Source: an uncultured Flavobacteriales bacterium (GTDB lineage Bacteria; Bacteroidota; Bacteroidia; Flavobacteriales; CAJXXR01). From it: a stretch of DNA of 64,000 bases. A model generated the notes under the pieces. The model was not told the DNA's origin. It ran no database searches and saw only the letters and a list, made by a program, of their open reading frames with translations. Position 1 is the stretch's first letter; each line of letters opens with the position of its first letter. Both the position numbers and the translations under genes were made by a program. The DNA is taken from positions 41,580-105,579 of the forward strand of contig CAJXXR010000007.1 of assembly GCA_913063375.1 (NCBI GenBank). Reading direction: 5' to 3'. Shown piece by piece: positions 28,457-37,030 of the stretch.

Positions 28457-29521
28457 TTATTTGATCTCAATTAATTCTACGTCAAAAATAAGGTTTGAAT
28501 TCGCAGCAATAGGTCCCATTGCTCTTGAACCATAAGCCAAGTTAGATGGAATAATTAAGGTAGCCTTAGCTCCTTCATTTAACAACTGGAATCCTTCATC
28601 CCAACCTGCAATCACTCTTCTAGCTCCCAAAGGGAATTCAAAATTTTGATCGTAAGGTCTTTGTGCGTTATATGTGTTTGTTTCTTTAGCAACAGATTCT
28701 ACAGAGGTATCGAATACTGTTCCATCCAAAAGTTTCCCTGTGTAATCTGCAGAAATAGTTTGACCAGCTTTTGCGTTTGGCCCTTTACCTTTCTTAGTAA
28801 TTACATAATACAAACCACTTTCTGTTTTAGTGGCAGTAGGGTAATTTTCAGTAACGAAGTTTTCAAATTCTTTTGCACTTTCAGCTTGTTCAGCCTCTTG
28901 TTTCTTAGCCTCAGAAGTCTTTAGGCTAGCAACCGTTTCCTCAAAGTTCATATTTTTCACAAACTCCTTAGCACTTTGGTTATCAGCAATAATTTTCACT
29001 GAAAGGATATCATCTCCTTTTTCAATTGAATTCAATACCTCAAAACCTTCAACAACATGCCCAAATACACTGTGTTTATTATTTAGGTGTGGAGTTGGTC
29101 CATGCGTAATAAAGAATTGTGAACCGTTTGTATGCGGTCCTGAATTGGCCATTGAAAGAATCCCAATAGTATCATGTTTTAGATCAGCGTGAAATTCATC
29201 TGGGAATTTATATCCAGGATCTCCACCACCAGTTCCTTGAGGACACCCTCCTTGGATCATGAAATCAGCAATAACTCTATGAAACTTAAGACCATCATAA
29301 TATGGTACACCAGCTTCTTTTTCATCGTTCTTAAGGGATCCCTTAGCCAAACCAACAAAATTCATAACCGTAAGCGGCGTCTTTTCATACTCCAACTCTA
29401 GTTTTATATCTCCTTTGTTGGTATGAATCACTGCAAATAAATCATCACCTTTATCTTCACAAGAAGTAAAAGTCATGATTGCTGCTCCTAAAATAGGAAG
29501 TAAGTACTTACTTTTAATCAT
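28457..29521 (-). CDS. Cyclophilin-FKBP fusion PPIase lipoprotein
   Basis: A 354-residue lipoprotein (lipobox TFTSC, Cys21) with the same domain order as its neighbour: cyclophilin (about 28-185; FHRVIADFMIQGGCPQG, NGSQFFITHGPTPHLN) and FKBP (about 245-354; ISADYTGKLLDGTVFDTS, VIAGWDEGFQLLNEG). A charged linker of about 40 residues joins them. It should fold exported proteins in the periplasm. The start overlaps the end of the GldI-like gene by 8 bases. Confidence 0.9.
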   Translation of the reverse strand: MIKSKYLLPILGAAIMTFTSCEDKGDDLFAVIHTNKGDIKLELEYEKTPLTVMNFVGLAKGSLKNDEKEAGVPYYDGLKFHRVIADFMIQGGCPQGTGGGDPGYKFPDEFHADLKHDTIGILSMANSGPHTNGSQFFITHGPTPHLNNKHSVFGHVVEGFEVLNSIEKGDDILSVKIIADNQSAKEFVKNMNFEETVASLKTSEAKKQEAEQAESAKEFENFVTENYPTATKTESGLYYVITKKGKGPNAKAGQTISADYTGKLLDGTVFDTSVESVAKETNTYNAQRPYDQNFEFPLGARRVIAGWDEGFQLLNEGAKATLIIPSNLAYGSRAMGPIAANSNLIFDVELIEIK

Positions 29522-30041
29522 TTTTTGTGTTTTTGATTACGTTGTTAATTTTCACTCTATAAATTAGTACCTCTCGAGGTCCTATTTTTTTCATATCACC
29601 CTTCACATCATAAGCTAGATAGGAAGGTAAAATAAAGGTTCCACTAGATCCTTTACACATCATTTTCACCCCTTCTACCAAACCATTCACGGTATAATCT
29701 TTCTCAAGGTGAATAAGGGTGTCTGTTATGCTATAAATGGAATTATCATGGATATCACTAATTTGATAATCTAACCGCACCAAATCCTCACTATGTGGTT
29801 TATACCCTGAACATCCCACAGGATTCAATTGATATCTTAATCCTGTCTTAGATTTATTAAAGTCCCAGTTCTTAATACTCAAAAGGGTATCAATTGCATT
29901 TGATTCATAGGCTATATACCCTTTATTAAAATCAAGTAAATCATTATTCACCGATTTTGACTGGACCGGAGCAACAACCAAAGGATCAGAACAAGCTAAA
30001 ATACTACAAATTAAAAAACCTAAAAGTAGGAAACTTCTCAT
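29514..30041 (-). CDS. gldI: GldI-like FKBP-type lipoprotein
   Basis: A 175-residue lipoprotein (lipobox ILAC, Cys17) with one FKBP-like domain (about 60-172; LVRLDYQISDIHDNSIY, GLVEGVKMMCKGSSGTFILP, YLAYDVKGD). GldI of gliding Flavobacteria has this size and architecture and likewise often sits beside an nrnA-type DHH gene, which is the case here. The usual FKBP tryptophan (VxxW) is replaced by Leu, so isomerase activity is doubtful. GldI supports gliding and type IX secretion in F. johnsoniae. The start overlaps the nrnA stop by 4 bases. A generic FKBP lipoprotein is the alternative. Confidence 0.65.
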   Translation of the reverse strand: MRSFLLLGFLICSILACSDPLVVAPVQSKSVNNDLLDFNKGYIAYESNAIDTLLSIKNWDFNKSKTGLRYQLNPVGCSGYKPHSEDLVRLDYQISDIHDNSIYSITDTLIHLEKDYTVNGLVEGVKMMCKGSSGTFILPSYLAYDVKGDMKKIGPREVLIYRVKINNVIKNTKND

Positions 30042-31048
30042 TTATTAAAATATTGCTCCAAATTAAGAAAAACATTTTTCTTAAAATAATCTTTTGCCTC
30101 CTCTAAATTACCTTCAAAGGTTCCTCCTGCAGCATTCATATGTCCACCACCATTAAATAGGTCTGAACAAATTCTATTCGCCGCTAAATCCCCAATGGAT
30201 CTAGTTGATAACTTCACTAGTCCATTTTGCTCAACAAAATAAACAGCAAGATTTATCCCCTTTAAAGACAAAGCATAGTTTACAAAACCATCCGTATCTC
30301 CTTTAGAACAATGAAAACTTTCCAACTCTTCTTGAGTCAAACTAATAAAGGCCGATTGATTTTCTGGAAAAATTTCTAATTTCTCATTCAAGCAATACCC
30401 CAACAATCTCAACCTGGATGCTTGATTGTTATCAAAAAGTAATTGGTGAACTTTAGCGTTGTTCATACCACTCTCCATAAAAATGGATGCCACACGATGC
30501 GTACCAACATCTACACTTCTAAAACGAAAAGACCCCGTATCGGTAACTATCCCTGCATAGAGACATTCCATTCCATCAATAGAAAGATAATCCTCCCAAG
30601 CCATTTTCTCCAAGAATTCATATACCAACTGAGAGGTAGATGAAATCTCAGGCTGAGAAATATATTCATCACAAAATTCTTGAGGATTGATATGGTGATC
30701 AATCATAATTTTGAATCCTTCAGCAGCTACAAAATATTGTTCAACCTCTCCTATTCTACTTGGAGCATTATAATCTAAAGCAAATAATACTTCTGCTTCA
30801 TTTATTAACTTTGCTGCTTTATCCTTTTGTTCTGAAAAGATAACAACTTCATCTGCACCTGGCATCCAGGCAATAAAATCTGGAAAGGCATCTGGAAGTA
30901 CTATTTCCACCTCATGCCCCAAAGCTTTTAACACTTTGGATAATCCCAATGTAGAACCCAAAGCATCCCCGTCTGGACCTCTATGACTTGTAAGTACTAC
31001 CTTTTTTGAAGTACTAAAAAGAGTCTTCATTTTATTATAATCCATCAT
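30038..31048 (-). CDS. nrnA: DHH-family phosphoesterase, NrnA-like
   Basis: A 336-residue cytosolic enzyme of the NrnA family, which degrades nanoRNA and can dephosphorylate pAp. DHH motifs: SHRGPDGDALGSTLG, FALDYN, MIDHHINPQ and VTDTGSFR. The DHHA1 domain ends in NGGGHMNAAGG. It begins directly after the uvrA stop with no gap and overlaps the GldI-like gene by 4 bases. Confidence 0.9.
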   Translation of the reverse strand: MMDYNKMKTLFSTSKKVVLTSHRGPDGDALGSTLGLSKVLKALGHEVEIVLPDAFPDFIAWMPGADEVVIFSEQKDKAAKLINEAEVLFALDYNAPSRIGEVEQYFVAAEGFKIMIDHHINPQEFCDEYISQPEISSTSQLVYEFLEKMAWEDYLSIDGMECLYAGIVTDTGSFRFRSVDVGTHRVASIFMESGMNNAKVHQLLFDNNQASRLRLLGYCLNEKLEIFPENQSAFISLTQEELESFHCSKGDTDGFVNYALSLKGINLAVYFVEQNGLVKLSTRSIGDLAANRICSDLFNGGGHMNAAGGTFEGNLEEAKDYFKKNVFLNLEQYFNK

Positions 31049-33889
31049 TTATTTACTTTGAAATTCCAGTTCTTTTTTCAAATAGTGCGCAGTATGACTT
31101 TTCGTCTCCTTTACTATCTCCTCCGGTGTCCCTTCGCAAATAATTTTCCCACCATTCTTACCTCCTTCAGGTCCTATATCTATAATATGGTCGGCTGCTT
31201 TTATCACATCCAAATTATGCTCAATAATAAGCACTGAATTCCCCTTATCTACTAAACGTTGTAAAACGCCCATCAATACATGAATATCCTCGAAGTGCAA
31301 ACCAGTAGTTGGCTCATCCAAAATAAACATAGTTTTTCCAGTATCTCTTTTACTCAGTTCTGTTGCTAATTTTACTCTTTGCGCTTCTCCACCTGATAAA
31401 GTAGTAGATTGTTGACCAAGTGTAATATAACCCAACCCAACATCTTGAAGTGTCTTTATTTTTCTGAAAATTTTTGGAATATGCTCAAAAAACTCAACAG
31501 CTTCATTCACACTCATATCCAATATTTCAGCAATAGACTTCCCTTTGTATCTAACTTCTAAGGTCTCTCTATTGAATCTTCTCCCGTTACATGTTTCACA
31601 ATGAACATACACATCAGGAAGGAAATTCATTTCAATTAGTTTCAATCCTCCACCTTTACAGGTTTCACATCTACCTCCAGCGACATTAAAAGAAAATCTA
31701 CCCGGCTTATAACCACGAATTTTAGCCTCTGGCAAATCAGAGAATAATTTCCTTATATCTCCTAACACACCTGTATAAGTTGCTGGATTTGAACGAGGGG
31801 TTCTTCCAATAGGCGTCTGGTCTATATCTATAATTTTATCAATATGGTCAATCCCTTCCAACCTATCGTAAGGCATTGGCACTTTTACAGCTCTGTAAAA
31901 ATAATGATTCAATATTGGGTATAAGGTCTCATTTATTAAGGTTGACTTTCCAGAACCAGATACACCAGAAACACAGACCAACATACCTAAAGGTATATGT
32001 AAGTCAACATTTTTCAGGTTGTTACCTGTAGCGCCATATAGTGATAATGTATTCCCATTTCCTTTTCTATGAAAGGAACCAGGTATTTGCTTTTCACCAT
32101 TCAAATACACAGCGGTATCTGTATTCGATTTTAAAATATCAGAAAGCGTTCCTTGCGCGACAACTTCACCACCACGTTTTCCTGCACCTGGCCCCATATC
32201 AATGATATGGTCTGCCTCTTCCATCATTTCTTTATCATGCTCTACAACTAGAACACTATTCCCTAAATCACGTAGATTTTTTAGCGAAGCTATTAATTTT
32301 GTATTGTCCTTTTGATGCAATCCTATACTTGGTTCATCTAATATATAAAGCACACCTACTAATTGGGACCCAATTTGTGTTGCCAATCTAATACGCTGAG
32401 CTTCTCCTCCAGAAAGGGTTTTACTGGATCGATCAATACTCAAATAATTTAACCCTACATCCAATAAAAAACTAAGTCTAGTTTTCAATTCTTTTAATAT
32501 AGGAGTCGCTATTAAATTTTGCTTTTCAGATAAAAAGTTTGGAATAACATCCATTTCATGGGACAATTCATCCAAATCCAGTGCAGACAACTGCCCAATA
32601 TGCTTCTCATTCAATTTAAAGTGAAGGGATTCTTTCTTAAGACGTGCCCCTTTACATTCACTACATTTTTCAGATTGCATAAAATCCTTAGCCCATCTTT
32701 TAATAGAAGCAGATCCAGCATCTTTATATTGATTTTCGATAAAGGCTATAACCCCTTCAAAACTCAATTTATAATCTTGTGTTATACCTAGATTTTCATT
32801 GTGAATAGTAAAATGTTCGTTTGAACCATATAATATAACCTCCTTCGCCTCTTTTGGAATTTTATTCCAAGGATCTGTAAGTGAAAATTTATATTTTTTA
32901 CTGATCACCTCCAATTGGCTAAACATCCAATTTCTTTTAAAATTCCCAACTGGAGCAATGGCACCATTTTCAATACTTTTTGTATCATCAGGAATAACGG
33001 TCCCAATGTGAACAACTTCAACTTGCCCTAGTCCATTACAATGAGGACAAGCCCCTTTAGGTGAATTAAATGAAAAGGAATTAGGCTCTGGTGTAGAATA
33101 TGCTATCCCAGTATCAGGACACATCAAACTACGGCTAAAATACCGCAATTCAGTGCTTCCCCAATCCATTACCATCATCACATCCTGGCCATACTTCATG
33201 GCAACCTGAAGCGATTCTTTCAATCGATTGAAGGTAGCTTCTTCTATTACCAAACGATCTATCACTAATTCGATATCATGGTTTTTATAGCGATCCAATT
33301 TCATTCCTGAAACCAACTCTCTTATTTCACCATCTACTCTGACGCGTAAAAAACCATTTTTAATCAGCTGCTCAAAAAGGTCTCGGTAATGCCCTTTTCT
33401 AGATCGCACAATTGGAGACAATAAGGCAACTTTCTTACCCAAAAAGTCCTGACGAATCAAATTCAAAATCTGTTCATCCGTATACGAAATCATCTTTTTC
33501 CCTGTCTCAAAGGAATAGGCATCTGCAGCTCTTGCATACAATAGCCTTAAAAAGTCATAGATCTCTGTTATAGTCCCAACGGTACTTCTTGGGTTTTTAC
33601 TGGTAGTCTTTTGTTCAATAGCAATTACAGGACTCAGACCATTGATTTTATCAACATCCGGTCTTTCTAAGTTCCCTAGGAATTGCCTGGCATAGGAAGA
33701 AAAAGTTTCAATATATCTTCTTTGTCCCTCTGCATAAATAGTATCAAAAGCCAAAGACGATTTCCCACTTCCACTCAATCCGGTAATAATAACCATTTTA
33801 TTGGAAGGGATTTCAACGTCAATAGACTTCAAATTATGCTCTCGAGCCCCTAATACTTCAATTTTATCTAAAGAATAATTGTTTGCCAT
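31049..33889 (-). CDS. uvrA: Excinuclease ABC subunit UvrA
   Basis: A 946-residue DNA damage recognition ATPase of nucleotide excision repair. Both ABC modules are present: Walker A GLSGSGKSSLAF (N-terminal) and SGVSGSGKSTLINE (C-terminal), with signatures LSGGEAQRIRLA and LSGGEAQRVKLA. Zinc modules show CPHCNGLG, CSECKGARL, CETCKGGG and CETCNGRR. Length and order match the family. It heads the run uvrA-nrnA-gldI-PPIase-PPIase, each joined by 0-2 bases or a short overlap. Confidence 0.97.
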   Translation of the reverse strand: MANNYSLDKIEVLGAREHNLKSIDVEIPSNKMVIITGLSGSGKSSLAFDTIYAEGQRRYIETFSSYARQFLGNLERPDVDKINGLSPVIAIEQKTTSKNPRSTVGTITEIYDFLRLLYARAADAYSFETGKKMISYTDEQILNLIRQDFLGKKVALLSPIVRSRKGHYRDLFEQLIKNGFLRVRVDGEIRELVSGMKLDRYKNHDIELVIDRLVIEEATFNRLKESLQVAMKYGQDVMMVMDWGSTELRYFSRSLMCPDTGIAYSTPEPNSFSFNSPKGACPHCNGLGQVEVVHIGTVIPDDTKSIENGAIAPVGNFKRNWMFSQLEVISKKYKFSLTDPWNKIPKEAKEVILYGSNEHFTIHNENLGITQDYKLSFEGVIAFIENQYKDAGSASIKRWAKDFMQSEKCSECKGARLKKESLHFKLNEKHIGQLSALDLDELSHEMDVIPNFLSEKQNLIATPILKELKTRLSFLLDVGLNYLSIDRSSKTLSGGEAQRIRLATQIGSQLVGVLYILDEPSIGLHQKDNTKLIASLKNLRDLGNSVLVVEHDKEMMEEADHIIDMGPGAGKRGGEVVAQGTLSDILKSNTDTAVYLNGEKQIPGSFHRKGNGNTLSLYGATGNNLKNVDLHIPLGMLVCVSGVSGSGKSTLINETLYPILNHYFYRAVKVPMPYDRLEGIDHIDKIIDIDQTPIGRTPRSNPATYTGVLGDIRKLFSDLPEAKIRGYKPGRFSFNVAGGRCETCKGGGLKLIEMNFLPDVYVHCETCNGRRFNRETLEVRYKGKSIAEILDMSVNEAVEFFEHIPKIFRKIKTLQDVGLGYITLGQQSTTLSGGEAQRVKLATELSKRDTGKTMFILDEPTTGLHFEDIHVLMGVLQRLVDKGNSVLIIEHNLDVIKAADHIIDIGPEGGKNGGKIICEGTPEEIVKETKSHTAHYLKKELEFQSK

Positions 33890-33910
33890 AGTGTGCTAAA
33901 AAATAATAGG

Positions 33911-33918
33911 CAAAGGTA
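33911..33918 (-). promoter_or_regulatory. -7 box of uvrA
   Basis: On the minus strand TACCTTTG is an exact match to TAnnTTTG. It lies 21 bases upstream of the uvrA ATG, giving a leader of about 15-18 bases. No clear -33 TTG is found at the usual distance. Confidence 0.5.
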
Positions 33919-34176
33919 CGAAAACTCAAAGATTGAAAAATTAAAAATTGTTATTATTCTTGATTTTTATAAAACATGATATCCCATTGGATCCTATAAG
34001 CAACTAAGTCCTATCTGAATATTCCAACAAGTTAGGCTTGAAATTATGAGAATCTAAATAGTTATTTACTCCTCAAAGAGTTACAATAGATATTGCTAAA
34101 ATATTTTTAAGCCATTAAACAAAAAAATGGTCATTTTTTTTGTATTATTATACTTAGAATTTTAAAATCCAAGTAT

Positions 34177-35799
34177 ATGAAAAGCATAATTTTTACTTTT
34201 TCCGTCCTTTTGGGACTATCCGCATCCTACGCTCAGGATGACAGATACCTTACAGAAGTATTTACAGATTCTGAAATTGAAATCACAACAAACGTGACCT
34301 ATGGGTCTAATGTTAATTTCATGCCGGCTTCTGCTGGAGGGAATGATCCTGCAGATTTAGGAGCAGCTATTGCAGCTATAATGGGAGGTGCTTCTTTAGA
34401 TACATTGGTGAATTTCATAGATCTAAAAATGGATATTTATCAACCCAAGCAAACCGTTGACACCTTAACTGAAAGACCTGTCATATTATACATTCATACT
34501 GGTAATTTTTTACCACCTGCAGTAAACGGTAGCCCAACGGGATCCAAAGATGACCTTATGGCTGTTGAGTTATGTACTCAAATGGCTAGAAGAGGCTATG
34601 TAGCTATCGCAGCAAGCTATCGTCATGGGTGGAATCCTTTATTACCAGATGAGGAAGATAGAACAAAAGGTCTTTTGAATGCGGTTTATAGAGCAATTCA
34701 TGATATAAAGCAAGCTGTTCGATATACAAAAAGCGAAGCAGGCACCTATAATATAGACAAAAACAAAATAGCTCTTTTCGGTATGGGATCTGGTGGATAT
34801 GTTGCTTTGGCCTATTCTACCTTGGATGAACCAGAAGAATTACTCTTAGATAAGTTTATTGGTACAGACACGATTCCTTTCGTTAATACAACAATATCTG
34901 GACCAATTTCTGGTATCGGTGGACTTTTGAACGCCTACACCTCAAATGGTGAAACAGATGAGATTCATGCTTGTGTAAATACAGGAGGTGCATTAGCAGA
35001 TACTAGCTGGTTAGCAGTGGGTGATGTTCCAATGATTGCCTTTCAAACTATTCGTGATCCATTTGCCCCATTTGAAGAAGGAATTGTCAAAGTTCCAACC
35101 ACAAATGGAAGTGTTGTTGAAGCCTTTGGAGCGAATACTTTTATATCATTAGCCAATTCTTATGGTAACAATGACGTTTTTAGAGATAAAAATATTTCAG
35201 ATATTTACACCTCAGCAGCTGAGCTTCATTATGGTATGAAATATGCGTACTTTTTACCTGCTCCAAATGATTCAATTTTGGTAAAAGAAGACATGGATGG
35301 TATGTATCCATTCTTGTTGCCGTTAGGAGCGTCTAGATTTGCCAATCAAGGGTCTCCTTGGGACTGGTGGGATCCAACTTCAGCGATTGCTTTAGTAGAG
35401 GTAGCCCCAGGTATTACAACACATATGGCAGCATCCGTTTCCAATCCAGACATGAGTGAAACAAAATGTAAGACCTATTTTGATACTATTCAAAATTACC
35501 TACAACCTAGGTTGGTTTTAAGTCTAGATTTACCGAACAATATTGGTTTAGAAGAACAAGAAATAGCTGGTTTACAAGCCTTCCCGAATCCAATAAAAAA
35601 CAACCTAACAATTCGCTCAGATGAGACAATTGAAGCCATTTTCATTTACGATATTTCAGGAAAAATGGTCAAAAAACTTTTATCTCTCGATAAAAATTAT
35701 TTAATTGTACCAAGAAACGACATCGAAAGCGGTGTTTATTTCGTTAAAATAATTGCGGAAAATGGTAATTCCAGCACGCTTAAATTAAGCTGGTATTAA
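34177..35799 (+). CDS. T9SS-sorted carboxylesterase-like hydrolase
   Basis: A 540-residue secreted protein: signal peptide (to SYAQ), an alpha/beta-hydrolase-like domain and a C-terminal type IX sorting domain. The hydrolase core shows PVILYIHTGN (strand before the oxyanion region), RGYVAIAASYRHGW, IHDIKQAVRYTK and the nucleophile elbow GMGSGG with Ser205. The tail from about 465 (LQAFPNPIKNNLTI, IFIYDISGKMVKKL, ESGVYFVKI) is a type A CTD. Substrate unknown; carboxylesterase or lipase activity is inferred from the fold. A strong terminator follows about 65 bases downstream, so it is monocistronic. Confidence 0.85.
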   Translation: MKSIIFTFSVLLGLSASYAQDDRYLTEVFTDSEIEITTNVTYGSNVNFMPASAGGNDPADLGAAIAAIMGGASLDTLVNFIDLKMDIYQPKQTVDTLTERPVILYIHTGNFLPPAVNGSPTGSKDDLMAVELCTQMARRGYVAIAASYRHGWNPLLPDEEDRTKGLLNAVYRAIHDIKQAVRYTKSEAGTYNIDKNKIALFGMGSGGYVALAYSTLDEPEELLLDKFIGTDTIPFVNTTISGPISGIGGLLNAYTSNGETDEIHACVNTGGALADTSWLAVGDVPMIAFQTIRDPFAPFEEGIVKVPTTNGSVVEAFGANTFISLANSYGNNDVFRDKNISDIYTSAAELHYGMKYAYFLPAPNDSILVKEDMDGMYPFLLPLGASRFANQGSPWDWWDPTSAIALVEVAPGITTHMAASVSNPDMSETKCKTYFDTIQNYLQPRLVLSLDLPNNIGLEEQEIAGLQAFPNPIKNNLTIRSDETIEAIFIYDISGKMVKKLLSLDKNYLIVPRNDIESGVYFVKIIAENGNSSTLKLSWY

Positions 35800-35862
35800 A
35801 ACATATTATTCATATTCTATTATTAGTATCCAATAAGCTTATACACTAAGAGTTTTCTAAAT

Positions 35863-35895
35863 AAAAGCCATCCTGAACTTATCAGGGTGGCTTTT
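35863..35895 (+). terminator. Intrinsic terminator after the esterase gene
   Basis: AAAAGCCA-T-CCTGA pairs with TCAGG-G-TGGCTTTT around an ACTTA loop, with a T-run on the plus strand. Confidence 0.85.
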
Positions 35896-35925
35896 GTTCT
35901 TCTTGATAAAATAGTTTTAAAATTG

Positions 35926-35956
35926 TTGCCTTTAATTAAACATAGCGTATTTTTGC
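35926..35956 (+). promoter_or_regulatory. Promoter of the arginase gene
   Basis: TTG (35926-35928), 20 bases, then TATTTTTG (35949-35956) matches the Bacteroidota -33/-7 pattern. The box ends 27 bases before the arginase ATG. Confidence 0.5.
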
Positions 35957-35983
35957 TGGGATATTAAAACAAAGGTCACTATT

Positions 35984-36922
35984 ATGAAGCCAATACAAGT
36001 TATTTCCGTGATGTCCGAGCTAGGTGCTGGAACTAGAGGTGCTAGCCTTGGAATGCAAGCCCTATGGGTAGCCTGTTTAAACAAACAGAGCTCTTTCCTA
36101 AAGGATCACACCATTCTACATGTAACTCCTAGTAATGAATTGTTATTGGCGAAATCTGACACTCCCTATGCTAAACAAATTGAAGGAATCAATACTATCT
36201 TCAACAAAACAGCTAAGGCGATTAAGGATACGGTAGAAAAAAACCAATTCCCATTATTAATATCTGGAGACCATTCTGTTGCAGGAGGTACCATTAAGGG
36301 GATTAAAGAAGCTCATCCAAATAAAAAATTGGGTGTCGTTTGGATTGATGCACATGGAGACCTTCACACTCCCTATACTACTCCTTCAGGAAATGTGCAT
36401 GGGATGCCTTTAAGCACGGCTCTAAAAATGAACAACCATGAATCTCAGATCAATGACTTGGATCAGAAAACAATGGATTTGTGGGATCAATTATGTGGAG
36501 ATGAAGCAAGATTACAGCCCGAAGACCTTATCTTATTCGGTGTAAGAGATACAGAGATTCCAGAAGATGAACTAATAGAAAGATTAGGCATTAAGAATTA
36601 TTCTGTAGAAGAAGTTCGTAGAAGAACTGCAAAACAATGTGTATTAGAAGCTTTAAAGCAACTGAAGGACTGTGATATCATTTATATCTCCTTTGATGTA
36701 GACAGCATGGATTCATCCATTTCAATGGGAACAGGAACTCCTGTACTCAATGGGTTTAGCCAAGTGGAAATAGAAAAAATCATCCATTTCCTTTTGCAAG
36801 ATGAACGAATAGCTTGCTTTGAAATGGTTGAGATAAATCCGACATTGGATAATAAAGGAAATAAAATGGCTGAAGTATCCTTCGATATATTAGAATTTGT
36901 ACTGAACAGCTTAAAAAAATAG
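35984..36922 (+). CDS. Arginase-family ureohydrolase
   Basis: A 312-residue cytosolic Mn-dependent enzyme that by its signatures hydrolyses arginine to ornithine and urea. All six metal ligands are visible: His97 (SGDHSVAGG), Asp122, His124 and Asp126 (DAHGDLHT), Asp238 and Asp240 (SFDVDSMD). The stretch GTGTPVLNG is the arginase form; agmatinases and formimidoylglutamases differ here. It is a single gene between the esterase and argS. Confidence 0.88.
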   Translation: MKPIQVISVMSELGAGTRGASLGMQALWVACLNKQSSFLKDHTILHVTPSNELLLAKSDTPYAKQIEGINTIFNKTAKAIKDTVEKNQFPLLISGDHSVAGGTIKGIKEAHPNKKLGVVWIDAHGDLHTPYTTPSGNVHGMPLSTALKMNNHESQINDLDQKTMDLWDQLCGDEARLQPEDLILFGVRDTEIPEDELIERLGIKNYSVEEVRRRTAKQCVLEALKQLKDCDIIYISFDVDSMDSSISMGTGTPVLNGFSQVEIEKIIHFLLQDERIACFEMVEINPTLDNKGNKMAEVSFDILEFVLNSLKK

Positions 36923-36978
36923 TACCCTTTTAGCCCAAAAGTAATCTCTAAAAGAATTTCATGGAGATGAATAAAAAC

Positions 36979-36986
36979 TATCTTTG
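36979..36986 (+). promoter_or_regulatory. -7 box of argS
   Basis: TATCTTTG is an exact TAnnTTTG match 44 bases upstream of the argS ATG. A -33 element is not clear. Confidence 0.45.
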
Positions 36987-37030
36987 CAAAAATTTTATCC
37001 TCAAATCCTAGATTTGATAGAAATACTAAT

